Positions 54,776 through 63,743 of a stretch of DNA of 64,000 nt are shown piece by piece. The notes beneath the pieces were generated by a model, which saw only the letters and a list, made by a program, of their open reading frames with translations, did not search any database and had not been told where the DNA came from. Position 1 is the stretch's first letter; the number at the start of each line of letters is the position of its first letter. A program made the position numbers and the translations under genes. Source of the DNA: Hoeflea sp. (lineage in GTDB: Bacteria > Pseudomonadota > Alphaproteobacteria > Rhizobiales > Rhizobiaceae); assembly GCA_020637795.1 (NCBI GenBank), contig JACKJT010000001.1, forward strand, positions 1,550,001-1,614,000, given 5' to 3'.

Positions 54776-55585
54776 ATGTGCCGATGGGCCGCCTACCGTG
54801 GAACGCCGATCCCGCTGGAGCAGATTGTCTCCGCCCCCGGCCATTCGCTGATCGAGCAATCGCATCACGCCACCCAGGCCAAGACCGCCACCAATGGTGA
54901 CGGCTTCGGCGTCGCCTGGTATGGCGAGCACCCCGAACCGGGGCTGTACCGCGACGTGCTGCCGGCCTGGTCGGACTGCAATCTGAAATCCCTGGCGCGG
55001 CAGATCCGCTCGCCGCTGTTTCTCGCCCATGTGCGGGCCTCGACCGGCGGGGCGACGAGCCGCGATAATTGCCATCCGTTCGTCAACGGCAAGTGGTCGT
55101 TCATGCACAATGGCCAGATCGCCGGCTTCGAAAAGATCCGCCGGCCGATGGAAGCAGCCCTTTCCGACCGGCTATACCAGGCCCGGCACGGCACCACGGA
55201 TTCGGAACTTCTGTTCCTGCTGGCGCTTGAGTTCGGACTTGAAACCGATCCGGCGGCGGCCTTCGGCGAAGCCATCCGGTTCGCGCTTTCGGAAGCTGCC
55301 CGTGCCGGTGTGCGCGAACTGGTGCGGTTTACCGCGGCCTTCTCCGACGGCCACGCGCTGCACGCGATCCGCTACGCCAGCGACGAATTCGCGCCGACGC
55401 TCTATTCCGCGCCGACCGCCAACAACCAGGGCCATTGCCTGGTGTCCGAACCGTTCAAGGACACCGACACCAAGTGGCATGAGATTCCGGCCGGGAGCAT
55501 CGTCACGCTGACGGCCTCAGGCATGAACTCGAAGCGGTTCGAGCCGATGCAGAGCCAAGCGGTGGAGATCGCAGAGGTGGCTTGA
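54776..55585 (+). CDS. Class II glutamine amidotransferase (YafJ-like)
   Basis: A 269-residue Ntn-hydrolase. The nucleophile is Cys2 (MCRWAAYRGTP). Further motifs are NGDGFGVAWYG, LAHVRASTGG, NCHPFVNGKWSFMHNGQIAG and TTDSELLFLLALE. The YafJ type lacks a synthase domain. It may remove a gamma-glutamyl group or supply ammonia, but the partner is unknown. Confidence 0.88.
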   Translation: MCRWAAYRGTPIPLEQIVSAPGHSLIEQSHHATQAKTATNGDGFGVAWYGEHPEPGLYRDVLPAWSDCNLKSLARQIRSPLFLAHVRASTGGATSRDNCHPFVNGKWSFMHNGQIAGFEKIRRPMEAALSDRLYQARHGTTDSELLFLLALEFGLETDPAAAFGEAIRFALSEAARAGVRELVRFTAAFSDGHALHAIRYASDEFAPTLYSAPTANNQGHCLVSEPFKDTDTKWHEIPAGSIVTLTASGMNSKRFEPMQSQAVEIAEVA

Positions 55586-55849
55586 GGACCAACGCGGTCT
55601 GCAGACGGACTGAAGTTGGCCACGGACGCCGCCACGTAGGCTTCAAACCTTGCTCAGAGGCATATCCTGCATCTACCGTGGCTTCGGCCCAAAGCTAACT
55701 TTCTGTAATACATGCAAGCTTCCACGTTGAAGCTCATCCAACGCAAGTCTACAAGGTTTTGATCCCGCTGCCTTTGTCGCATCGGACGATTGTTCGGATC
55801 ACCGAATAACATTTACCGAGCGTAAATCAGAGATATCTAAGATGCGCCC

Positions 55850-56566
55850 ATGTTGGGTACTCGCAGACCACTGTTTTGGGTTATTATTTCCGTGGCGGCA
55901 ACGTTGCTGCCGCTTTCGATCATGTCACAGTTCCCCAGCTTGGAAATTCCTCCGCCTTACTGGATAGTTTCAGTCCTAATTCCAGCCTCGATCTCCTATT
56001 TCGTTTCACGAAAACTGCTTCAGCAAAGCGAGATTCTTGCTAAGCTAAATAGGGACTTGGTTGAAGCCTACGCTATGCTGGCTCGAGTGGCGGAGACAGA
56101 CCATCTTACGCAGCTACTCAACCGGGGAGGCTTCATACGGCATGTTGAGCTATCCCGAACTTCCAGTACTGACGGTCTAATTGTCCTGGATGTAGATCAT
56201 TTCAAATCGATAAACGACAGATTTGGGCACGAGACGGGCGATCATGCCCTTCAGTCCGTAGCGTTTGCCCTTGGCAAGGCGCTCCGGCCCACTGACATTG
56301 TTGGCCGTCTAGGCGGGGAGGAGTTTGGAATTTATCTCCCTGGAGCGACACCTCAGTTGACATCCAAAATCGCAGAACGCGTTCGGCGGCAAGTGGAGGA
56401 AACTGTAGTCCCAGGATTTTCAAGAGAGCAAATAGCATTGACGGCTAGTATCGGAGTAACTCGGGTAGAGCCGCAACTCAATTTGGGTGACTGCCTTCGC
56501 ATAGCTGACCTTGCCATGTATCGGGCAAAGAAAAATGGACGAAACAGGATTTCAATCGCAGCGTGA
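55850..56566 (+). CDS. Membrane-bound diguanylate cyclase
   Basis: A 238-residue protein: two hydrophobic segments (FWVIISVAATLLPLSIMSQF, PYWIVSVLIPASISYFVSRKL), then a GGDEF domain with DHLTQLLNRGGFIRH, DHFKSINDRFGHETGDH and RLGGEEFGIYLPG. It is a probable active cyclase (GGEEF). The codons use A/T far more than its neighbours, and it is next to an IS copy, suggesting transfer. Confidence 0.85.
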   Translation: MLGTRRPLFWVIISVAATLLPLSIMSQFPSLEIPPPYWIVSVLIPASISYFVSRKLLQQSEILAKLNRDLVEAYAMLARVAETDHLTQLLNRGGFIRHVELSRTSSTDGLIVLDVDHFKSINDRFGHETGDHALQSVAFALGKALRPTDIVGRLGGEEFGIYLPGATPQLTSKIAERVRRQVEETVVPGFSREQIALTASIGVTRVEPQLNLGDCLRIADLAMYRAKKNGRNRISIAA

Positions 56567-56839
56567 TGCGAACAGCAGTTCTTCTCGATGCACGGGCTCA
56601 TGTCGAATATCAGCCATGAGTACAGGCCTTTTCTTAAGCGGCGATTCTTCCGTGGATATTTGGGCATTCCAGCCGGGACACCTCAACTAAAGCGTTTCCC
56701 TTCCTGAGCGGATCAGACCTTCGCAAATCAGGTGCGGTCTCCATTCAAACTATCTGCCGGTGTGGTCAGCGGCTAAGTCGAAGATCGTTTCCATCGATTT
56801 GCGCGTTTGTGTGCTTGCCCCGGTTCTCAGAGCGCCTAA

Positions 56840-57771
56840 GAGCCCGATTCAAAAGTTATTCATTGCTCGCAATGCCTTGCCAACCGCCGCATGAGAATGC
56901 GGATATGGGCGATGAGGGTCCATGCTGTTGAACTCTGGATGGATTTCTCCCAGTCCTTGGCCAGCCTGCGGGACCTTCCCAGCCATGCGAACGTGCGTTC
57001 GACAACCCAGCGGCGCGGGAGACCTTGAAGCCCTTCTGGTCGTCGCAGCGCCTGACAACCTCGATGGTCCAGTCGCCATTGCCCGTCAGCGCCTGTTTCA
57101 GCTTGTCGCCGCTATACCCGCCGTCTGCAAAGATGTGCCGCAAGAACGGATAGAAGCGGCGGATCGATCGTAGCGTCGGCACCGCCCCGTCACGATCCTG
57201 AACTGCAGCGCTATGCACCAGCAACCCGACCATGAATCCGTTGGTGTCAGTCACAATATGACGCTTGCGGCCTTTGGTTTTCTGGCCCGCGTCATACCCA
57301 CAAACCCCTCCACTTTCAGTGGTTTTAACACTCTGACTGTCGATTATCCCGGCACTCGGGCACGGTTCCTTGCCTTCAAGTTCCCGCGCCACCTGCACCA
57401 GCGCAAAATTCATCAACGCCAAGGTTCCATCGTTGCGCCAGCGGTAGAAATAGCCCCGCACCGTGGAAACAGGCGGGAAATCCTTCGGCAGCATTCGCCA
57501 TGGGATGCCGCCGCCAGCGATGTAGAGAATTGCGTTCATCACCTCGCGCATGTCGCTCGTACGAGGCCGGCCGCCTGTTCGCGAAGGCGGAACCAGCGGT
57601 GACACCACAGCCCACTCGCCGTCCGTCAAATCGGTTGGATAGCGGTCGGAATTGCGGTTATGCTCGGCGCGGGTGATATCAGTCCAGGACATAGTGGCCT
57701 CCATCGAATCTTTGACAATCCGACGGAATCACATCCCACTGATATCACTCAACAACTTTCAAATCGGGCTC
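56840..57771 (-). mobile_element. IS5-family insertion sequence, copy 2
   Basis: A 932-base IS with ends GAGCCCGATTC (56840-56850) and GAAATCGGGCTC-like end at 57771, flanked by TAA on both sides (TNA-type duplication). It is in the opposite orientation to copy 1 (31398-32329), and the two appear identical over their length by eye. It lies 73 bases after the stop of coaBC. Confidence 0.88.
56856..57704 (-). CDS. IS5-family transposase, same frameshift as copy 1
   Basis: An open frame of 282 residues identical to the copy at 31465. It has the first two catalytic Asp motifs (IIDSQSVKTT, FADGGYSG), but the frame changes after GFKV, so VVERTF with the catalytic Glu is in the neighbouring frame. 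The lesion is the same base loss (GTCTC on the coding strand). Confidence 0.85.
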   Translation of the reverse strand: MEATMSWTDITRAEHNRNSDRYPTDLTDGEWAVVSPLVPPSRTGGRPRTSDMREVMNAILYIAGGGIPWRMLPKDFPPVSTVRGYFYRWRNDGTLALMNFALVQVARELEGKEPCPSAGIIDSQSVKTTESGGVCGYDAGQKTKGRKRHIVTDTNGFMVGLLVHSAAVQDRDGAVPTLRSIRRFYPFLRHIFADGGYSGDKLKQALTGNGDWTIEVVRRCDDQKGFKVSRAAGLSNARSHGWEGPAGWPRTGRNPSRVQQHGPSSPISAFSCGGWQGIASNE

Positions 57772-57844
57772 TAAGCGAGAAGCTCAAAGCCACGGCTAAT
57801 TTGTCCAACACTCGGACCATCGCAGTTCCTCTAGTTGAAAACCA

Positions 57845-59269
57845 TCACGACGGCTTGCGGGTCATATTCTCCGCAATCCTCTCGGCCAGCCGTGCCGCCG
57901 TCTCGTCCTTTGACAGATCCGGCCAGTCCTCGACGCCATCCTTCGAGACGATGCGGACGCGGTTGCGGTCGCCGCCCATGATGCCGGTTTCGGGGGAGAC
58001 GTCGTTGGCGACGATGAAATCGGCGCCCTTGCGGGCCAGCTTGGCCTGGGCGTTGGAAATCACGTCGGCGGTTTCGGCGGCGAAGCCGACCACCTGTTTC
58101 GGGCGGTTCGCATGGTGGCCGATGGTCTTGAGGATGTCGGGGTTTTCAGTCAGCTCCAGCGGCGCCGGCCCCTCGCCTTCCTTCTTCTTGATCTTGTTGT
58201 CGGCCGAGGCTGACACGCGCCAGTCGGCGACAGCGGCGACGAAGACGGCGATGTCGGCAGGCAGGGCTTTGGTGACGGCATCGAGCATCTCGCGGGCGCT
58301 CTCGACACGGATGACGTGGATGCCGGCGGGATCGGGGATCGTCACCGGGCCGGAGACCAGCGTCACTTGCGCGCCGAGGCGGGCGAGATGGGCCGCGATG
58401 GCGTGGCCCTGCTTGCCGGACGAGCGGTTGGCAATGTAGCGCACCGGATCGATCGGCTCGTGCGTCGGGCCGGAGGTGACGATGGCGGTCTTGCCGACAA
58501 GCGGCTTCGGCGCGTCGTCCAGCAGCGCCTCGATGGCGGCCACGATCTGCAGCGGCTCGGCCATGCGGCCCTCGCCGGCCTCGCCCGATTCGGCCATTTC
58601 GCCGGCCATCGGACCGATGAAGCGAATGCCGTCGCGCCTGAGCGTCTCCACGTTGCGGCGGGTGGCGGGATGGGACCACATCGCCGGGTTCATGGCGGGC
58701 GCGACCAGGACCGGCCTGTTGGTGGCGAGCAGAACGGTGGAGGCGAGATCGCCCGCCAGGCCATTCGCCATCTTCGCCATCAGGTCGGCTGTGGCGGGGG
58801 CGACGCAGATCATGTCGCAGTCGCGCGCCAGACGGATATGGCCGACATCCTGCTCGTCCTCGCGCGAGAACAGGTCGGTGTAGACGTGGTCAGCGGCGAG
58901 CGCGCCGACGGCGAGCGGCGTGACGAATTCCTGCGCCCCGGCGGTCATGACGGGCCGCACAGAAGCGCCGCGCTCGCGCAGGCGGCGAATCAAGTCGAGC
59001 GACTTGTAGGCGGCGATGCCGCCGGAAATGATCAGCAGAATGCGTTTATTGGCAAGGCTCTGGTGTCCGGCGGGGCTGGGCACGGGCTGCGGCACGGCTT
59101 TCGCGGGTGCGGCCTGGGCGAGAACCGGAGAGGGCGTGGCCCCACCGGCATCCAGCGCCGAGAGAAGCAGGCGCATCTCTTCTTCCATCGATCGGCCGTT
59201 CCGGGCGGCGCGCTCGCGCAAGGCCTGTTTGACGGACTCGTCGATGTTGCGGATGGTCAGTGTCGCCAC
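57845..59269 (-). CDS. coaBC: CoaBC with N-terminal ribbon-helix-helix domain
   Basis: A 474-residue protein. Residues ~73-474 are bifunctional CoaBC: CoaC half with ISGGIAAYKSLDLIRRL, CVAPATADLMAKMANGLAGD and VAPAMNPAMWSHPATRR; CoaB half with TSGPTHEPIDPVRYIANRSS and SGKQG. They make 4'-phosphopantetheine precursors (phosphopantothenate to PPC, then decarboxylation). Residues 1-42 are an unusual FitA/Arc-like ribbon-helix-helix domain (LTIRNIDESVKQALRERAA, GRSMEEEMRLLLSAL), joined by an Ala/Pro linker (43-72). The start at ATG 59269 is needed to include it. Whether the domain binds DNA is unknown. Confidence 0.9.
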   Translation of the reverse strand: MATLTIRNIDESVKQALRERAARNGRSMEEEMRLLLSALDAGGATPSPVLAQAAPAKAVPQPVPSPAGHQSLANKRILLIISGGIAAYKSLDLIRRLRERGASVRPVMTAGAQEFVTPLAVGALAADHVYTDLFSREDEQDVGHIRLARDCDMICVAPATADLMAKMANGLAGDLASTVLLATNRPVLVAPAMNPAMWSHPATRRNVETLRRDGIRFIGPMAGEMAESGEAGEGRMAEPLQIVAAIEALLDDAPKPLVGKTAIVTSGPTHEPIDPVRYIANRSSGKQGHAIAAHLARLGAQVTLVSGPVTIPDPAGIHVIRVESAREMLDAVTKALPADIAVFVAAVADWRVSASADNKIKKKEGEGPAPLELTENPDILKTIGHHANRPKQVVGFAAETADVISNAQAKLARKGADFIVANDVSPETGIMGGDRNRVRIVSKDGVEDWPDLSKDETAARLAERIAENMTRKPS

Positions 59270-59456
59270 GGGCGCCTCCTCAGGCAGGGAGATCTATGCT
59301 TGCGGCGGCAATGTAGGCATTGCATGCATTGCAGTCAAACGCGGATCCTGCCGGGCGCGTTGAGGTCTCTGCCCAGGGGCTGGTCGCGCCAGAAGCGCTT
59401 GGTTCCCGCAGGGAAACGACAACCCGGCTGATGCCGGGCTGCCAAGTCTCGTTCGG

Positions 59457-59894
59457 TCAGGCCGCCTTGACGATCTCGACGACCTCGATTTCGAAAACCA
59501 GGTCCTGGCCGGCCAGTGGGTGGTTGGCGTCGACGGTGATTTCCTGTTCGCCGATGGCGGTGATGACAAGCGCCACCTGGCCTCCCTGCGGCGTCTGGGC
59601 CTGCAGCTGCATGCCTGCCTGCGGCTCGAGTTCCGGCGGCAGGGCACTGCGCGGGATCTGCTGGACCTTCGCCGCGTCATGCGGACCGTAGGCTTCTTCG
59701 GCCGGAACGGTGACCGTCTGCCTGTCGCCGACCTTCATGCCCGCGACTTCGCGGTCAAGGCCGGGGATGATCTGGCCGGAGCCAAGCTGGAACTCCAAAG
59801 GCTCGCGTCCCTCGGAACTGTCGAACCGGGTGCCGTCTGTCAGTTTGCCGGTGTAGTTTATCCGCACGGTGTCGCCGGATTTGGCCTCGCTCAT
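59457..59894 (-). CDS. FKBP-type peptidyl-prolyl isomerase (SlyD-like)
   Basis: A 145-residue FKBP with IF domain: VRINYTGKLTDGTRFDSSEG, EFQLGSGQIIPGLDREVAGM and the flap region with EEAYGP, followed by VDANHPLAGQDLVFEIEVVE. The HPLAG motif matches the SlyD/SlpA group, which also has chaperone activity. No His-rich metal tail. The alternative ATG at 59906 adds four residues. Confidence 0.9.
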   Translation of the reverse strand: MSEAKSGDTVRINYTGKLTDGTRFDSSEGREPLEFQLGSGQIIPGLDREVAGMKVGDRQTVTVPAEEAYGPHDAAKVQQIPRSALPPELEPQAGMQLQAQTPQGGQVALVITAIGEQEITVDANHPLAGQDLVFEIEVVEIVKAA

Positions 59895-60153
59895 ATGTTC
59901 ATCCAATGCTTGTGTTTGTCCCGGCGCGTCCGTTAGTGTACGGAGGGCATGCCTGCTGCATCCCGCTGCCGGGTTTTATGCCCTGACGGCACATGTTGGC
60001 CGTCGGCGATTGCTGATCCGGCGCCTGACGGCCGGTCCAGTGGTTCCATTTTGCGCGAAAAGGCCCGGAAATGCAAATCCGGCGACTCGCCACCGCCGGG
60101 ATTGCGGATAGTGCAAACCCGGGCTCCACAGTCTCATATGTCACGGATCCGAC

Positions 60154-60759
60154 ATGGACTTGGAGTACTTCCGCCAGCTTCCATTCCGAGAAAACCGGAT
60201 TTTTGACTTGGACACCCCCGCCCTGATGGTCATCGACCTGACCAATGATTTTCTCGCCGCCTGGGAGCCGGACCGCCGTGCGCGACTGATCGCGGCGACC
60301 AACGACCTGGTGCGGCATTTTCGCCGGACTGGACGCCCGATTGTCTGGGTCCGGCAGGACTTCAGGGAGGATCTGAGCGATGCATTCCTGGAAATGCGTG
60401 ACCGAAATGTGAGATTGAACATCATCGGCACGGCCGGGGCGCAGCTCGACGCTCGTCTCGAGACAAGCGACAGCGACATAACGATCGTCAAGAAACGCTA
60501 CAGCCCGTTCTTCGCCACGCATCTGGATGCGGTGCTCGCGAAGTTGGACATCCGGTCACTGGTGATCGCGGGGATCAACACCCATGCCTGCGTCAGGATG
60601 GCGGCGATCGACGCCTATCAGCGTGATATGCGGGTGATGCTGGCCGCCGAGGCGACCGATTCCTACGACGAGGATCATAAGCTTGTGTCGCTACGCTACA
60701 TGGACGGCAAGATCGCCCAGGTGCTCGACAACCAGGCGATCATGGCCGAGATTGCCTGA
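60154..60759 (+). CDS. Isochorismatase-family cysteine hydrolase
   Basis: A 201-residue hydrolase. The triad is visible: Asp in ALMVIDLTNDF, Lys in TIVKKRYSPFF, Cys in GINTHACVRMAA. The family hydrolyses amides or isochorismate; the substrate is unknown. Its last 20 bases overlap the convergent GNAT gene. Confidence 0.87.
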   Translation: MDLEYFRQLPFRENRIFDLDTPALMVIDLTNDFLAAWEPDRRARLIAATNDLVRHFRRTGRPIVWVRQDFREDLSDAFLEMRDRNVRLNIIGTAGAQLDARLETSDSDITIVKKRYSPFFATHLDAVLAKLDIRSLVIAGINTHACVRMAAIDAYQRDMRVMLAAEATDSYDEDHKLVSLRYMDGKIAQVLDNQAIMAEIA

Positions 60760-61192
60760 GCAGCATCGTGTGCGTCGCCTCCGGCTCCTCGACTTCCTGA
60801 AACCCGAGCTGTTCGTAGAAGCCACGCGAGGCCGGAGTGGCCCGCAGGCGGACACGCGGGAACCAGATCTCTGCGCCCTCCAGAGCCTTTCCGACCAGCG
60901 TACGGGCGATGCCCGCATGGCGATGGTCGCGATCGACATAGAGATGGCGGATGCGGCCGGCGTTCTCGCTTAAATAGGGATCGCGGTTGAGACCGCAGAA
61001 ACCGACCAGGGTGTCGTCCTCGAAGGCCCCGATCAGCCGCTCGCCGGGGCCATCGAAACGATTGTCACCGGATTTCCAGTCCTGCCTCATGCGCTCGACA
61101 AAAGGATAGCCGTCGGCCCAGGCCTCGTCGGCCAGGGGCTCCACATCGATGTCGTCAAGAGAAATGGGCCGGTAGAAGGTCACGCTCACCAT
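60740..61192 (-). CDS. GNAT family N-acetyltransferase
   Basis: A 150-residue GNAT protein. Core: LVGFCGLNRDPYLSENAGRI, then the acetyl-CoA loop LYVDRDHRHAGIARTLVGKA, and ASRGFYEQLGFQEVEEPEAT. The ATG at 61192 overlaps the ubiB stop by seven bases; the frame extends upstream inside ubiB but is not coding. It is the last of the ubiE-ubiB-GNAT set. Confidence 0.84.
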   Translation of the reverse strand: MVSVTFYRPISLDDIDVEPLADEAWADGYPFVERMRQDWKSGDNRFDGPGERLIGAFEDDTLVGFCGLNRDPYLSENAGRIRHLYVDRDHRHAGIARTLVGKALEGAEIWFPRVRLRATPASRGFYEQLGFQEVEEPEATHTMLLRQSRP

Positions 61193-62769
61193 ATAGGGTG
61201 GAAGGCGAGCGCCATCCAGACCGCGGCCGCGGCAATGATCCACAACGCCACCCGGCCGGAGCGGGTGTGACGCGCCTCCGCCTTGCCGATGGCCTCGGAT
61301 GTGGCGGCATCGAAACGCAGGCCGTGCTCGGCCATGTCGCCGACCTCGCCCACGAACCGCTCGGTGCGGGCGGCAAGATCGGGCAATTGCTCGGCAAGCT
61401 TGAGAGCCGCGATGGCGCCGGCCTTGACGTCGACGGCGATGCGCCTGGGCCCGAGATTGTCGCGGATCCAGTCGCCGACCACCGGCTCTGCCGCCTTCCA
61501 CATGTTGAATTTGGGGTTGAGCGTGCGGGCCACGCCCTCGACCACAACCATGGTCTTCTGCAGCATGACCAGCTCGGGCCTGGTCTGCATGTCGAACAGC
61601 TCGGTGACCTCGAACAGCAGCGTCAAGAGCCGCGCCATCGAAATGGTCTCGGCCGGCTGGCCGTGGATCGGCTCGCCGATGGCGCGGATCGCCTGGGCGA
61701 AGCTCGCCGGATCGTGCCTGGCCGGCACATAGCCTGCCTCGAAATGCACATCGGCGACACGCCGGTAATCGCGGGTGATGAAGCCGTAGAGGATTTCGGC
61801 GAGGAAGCGGCGCTCCTTCTTGCCGAGACGGCTGACGATGCCCATGTCGACGGCGACGATCATGCCCACTGGGTCGACGAAGAGATTGCCCTGGTGCATG
61901 TCGGCATGGAAGAAGCCATCGCGCAGGGTGTGGCGCAGGAAGGACTGGATCAGCGTATCGGCGAGCTGATCGAGATCGTGGCCCGCAGCCTTGAGACCGG
62001 CGACATCGCTCATCTTGATGCCGTCGATCCATTCCATGGTGACCACGTCGCGGCCGGTGCGCTCCCAGTCGACCGCAGGCACCCGGAAGCCGGGATCGTC
62101 GCGCGTGTTGTCGGCCATTTCCGACAGGGCGGCGGCCTCGAGCCGCAGATCCATCTCGATGCGGGTGGTCTGCTCCAGCGTCCTGGTGATCTCCACCGGG
62201 CGGAGCCGGCGCGAGGACGGGATGAACCGCTCCTGCAGTTCGGAGACCAGATAGAACGCCTCGAGATCGCGCTTGAAGCGCTGGCGCACGCCGGGGCGGA
62301 CCACCTTGACGGCGACCTGGCGGGTGCCGTTCTCGTCGGTGACCTCGGCGGGATGCACCTGGGCGATGGAGGCTGCGGCAATCGGCGGATCAAAACGCGA
62401 GTAGAGTTCGCTGATCGGACGTCCGAGCGAGGCTTCGATGGCGGCACGGGCCTGGGCCTCGGGGAAAGTCGCCATCCGGTCCTGCAGACCCGACAGATCG
62501 TCGGCAATCTCGGCGCCGACCACATCGGGGCGGGTGGCGAGAAACTGGCCGAGCTTGACCCAGGACGGTCCCAGCCGCTCTACCGCGCGGGCCAGCCTGT
62601 CGGTGCGCTCGGCGCTTTTTGCACGGCGTTTGGCAAGCAGTCCCGCCACCCGGTGGCCGAATTGCAGCGGCGCGGGGAGCTCGTCGGCGGGCAGCGAGGA
62701 AACCACGCCCTCGCGCACGAGGATCAAGCCCGCCCGCATCAGGCGCAGATAGGTGCCAAGACTTGCCAT
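61186..62769 (-). CDS. ubiB: UbiB atypical kinase for ubiquinone biosynthesis
   Basis: A 527-residue UbiB/ABC1 family protein. The KxGQ signature is in WVKLGQFLATRPDV; AASIAQVHPAEV replaces the P-loop, and VDMGIVSRLGKKERRF carries the metal-binding residues. Two C-terminal hydrophobic segments (residues ~500-525) anchor it. It supports ubiquinone production by an ATPase role. Six bases follow from the ubiE stop to its ATG (62769). Confidence 0.93.
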   Translation of the reverse strand: MASLGTYLRLMRAGLILVREGVVSSLPADELPAPLQFGHRVAGLLAKRRAKSAERTDRLARAVERLGPSWVKLGQFLATRPDVVGAEIADDLSGLQDRMATFPEAQARAAIEASLGRPISELYSRFDPPIAAASIAQVHPAEVTDENGTRQVAVKVVRPGVRQRFKRDLEAFYLVSELQERFIPSSRRLRPVEITRTLEQTTRIEMDLRLEAAALSEMADNTRDDPGFRVPAVDWERTGRDVVTMEWIDGIKMSDVAGLKAAGHDLDQLADTLIQSFLRHTLRDGFFHADMHQGNLFVDPVGMIVAVDMGIVSRLGKKERRFLAEILYGFITRDYRRVADVHFEAGYVPARHDPASFAQAIRAIGEPIHGQPAETISMARLLTLLFEVTELFDMQTRPELVMLQKTMVVVEGVARTLNPKFNMWKAAEPVVGDWIRDNLGPRRIAVDVKAGAIAALKLAEQLPDLAARTERFVGEVGDMAEHGLRFDAATSEAIGKAEARHTRSGRVALWIIAAAAVWMALAFHPIW

Positions 62770-62774
62770 GCCGG

Positions 62775-63551
62775 TCAGATCTTCCAGGCGGAATGAAGCG
62801 CCGCGATGCCGCCGGTATAATTGGTGTAGCCGACGCGGGAGAAGCCGGCGCGTTCGATCATCCTGGCGAAATCGGCCTGGCGCGGGAACTTGCGGATCGA
62901 TTCGACCAGATACTGATAAGGCTCGGCCTCGCCGGCAATCGCCTTGCCCATAGCGGGAATGCCGTTGAACGACCAGGCGTCATAGACCCGGTCGAGGATC
63001 GGCATCTCGACCTCGGAGAATTCGAGGCAGAGGAAGCGGCCGCCGCGGCGGAGCACGCGGTAGGCTTCTCTCAACGCCTTGTCGATGTCGGGGACATTGC
63101 GGATGCCGAAGGCAATCGTATAGGCGTCGAAACTCGCGTCCGGAAACGGCAGTTCCTCGGCGTTGGCTTCGACGAAGTCGAGGTTGTCGGCATAGCCCTT
63201 CTTGGCGGCGCGCTCGGCGCCGACGCCGAGCATGGAGCCGTTGATGTCGAGAACAGTGCCCTTTGCCTGCTTGTCGGATGCGGCGACGATGCGGAAGGCG
63301 ATGTCGCCGGTGCCGCCGGCCACATCGAGAAAGCGGAACCCGGGACGGCGCGGCGGATTGAGGCTCGCCACCATGGCGTCTTTCCAGACCCGGTGCAGCC
63401 CGCCCGACATGACATCGTTCATGATGTCGTAGCGCTTGGCAACCTTGTGGAAGACGTCGTTGACCAGGCCCTGCTTTTCGCCGTCCGAGACGGTCCGAAA
63501 GCCGTAGCTGGTCTGCATCCCGCCATCCGTGGAAACGCGCTGTTCTGACAT
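62775..63551 (-). CDS. ubiE: Ubiquinone/menaquinone C-methyltransferase UbiE
   Basis: A 258-residue SAM methyltransferase with the UbiE signatures YDIMNDVMSGGLHRVWKD and FRFLDVAGGTGDIAFRI and a later DASFDAYTIAFGIRNV. It adds the C-methyl group to the benzoquinol ring. It is the first gene of ubiE-ubiB-GNAT and is divergent from mutM. Confidence 0.95.
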   Translation of the reverse strand: MSEQRVSTDGGMQTSYGFRTVSDGEKQGLVNDVFHKVAKRYDIMNDVMSGGLHRVWKDAMVASLNPPRRPGFRFLDVAGGTGDIAFRIVAASDKQAKGTVLDINGSMLGVGAERAAKKGYADNLDFVEANAEELPFPDASFDAYTIAFGIRNVPDIDKALREAYRVLRRGGRFLCLEFSEVEMPILDRVYDAWSFNGIPAMGKAIAGEAEPYQYLVESIRKFPRQADFARMIERAGFSRVGYTNYTGGIAALHSAWKI

Positions 63552-63743
63552 CTTCTAATCCCGTACTTCTTCCACTCAGCATCAAACCGGCCGGCACCTG
63601 GTGAGGAAACCGGCCAATTGTGCCGCGACCATAGCGGATCGCTCCGCTCCACGCTATCTAGGCATGACACACCAGCCTGCGGCATAGCGCTTCGCCTTAT
63701 AGGCCAGCCATCCGCATATTGCCACCAGCCCGGGGAGGCGCTT

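Noticed and set aside
61198..62796. A 532-codon open frame on the plus strand opposite ubiB
   Set aside because: It is rich in Gly, Asp, His and Ala, has no recognisable domain, and is the mirror of a well-supported ubiB gene. Long antisense frames are common in GC-rich DNA.
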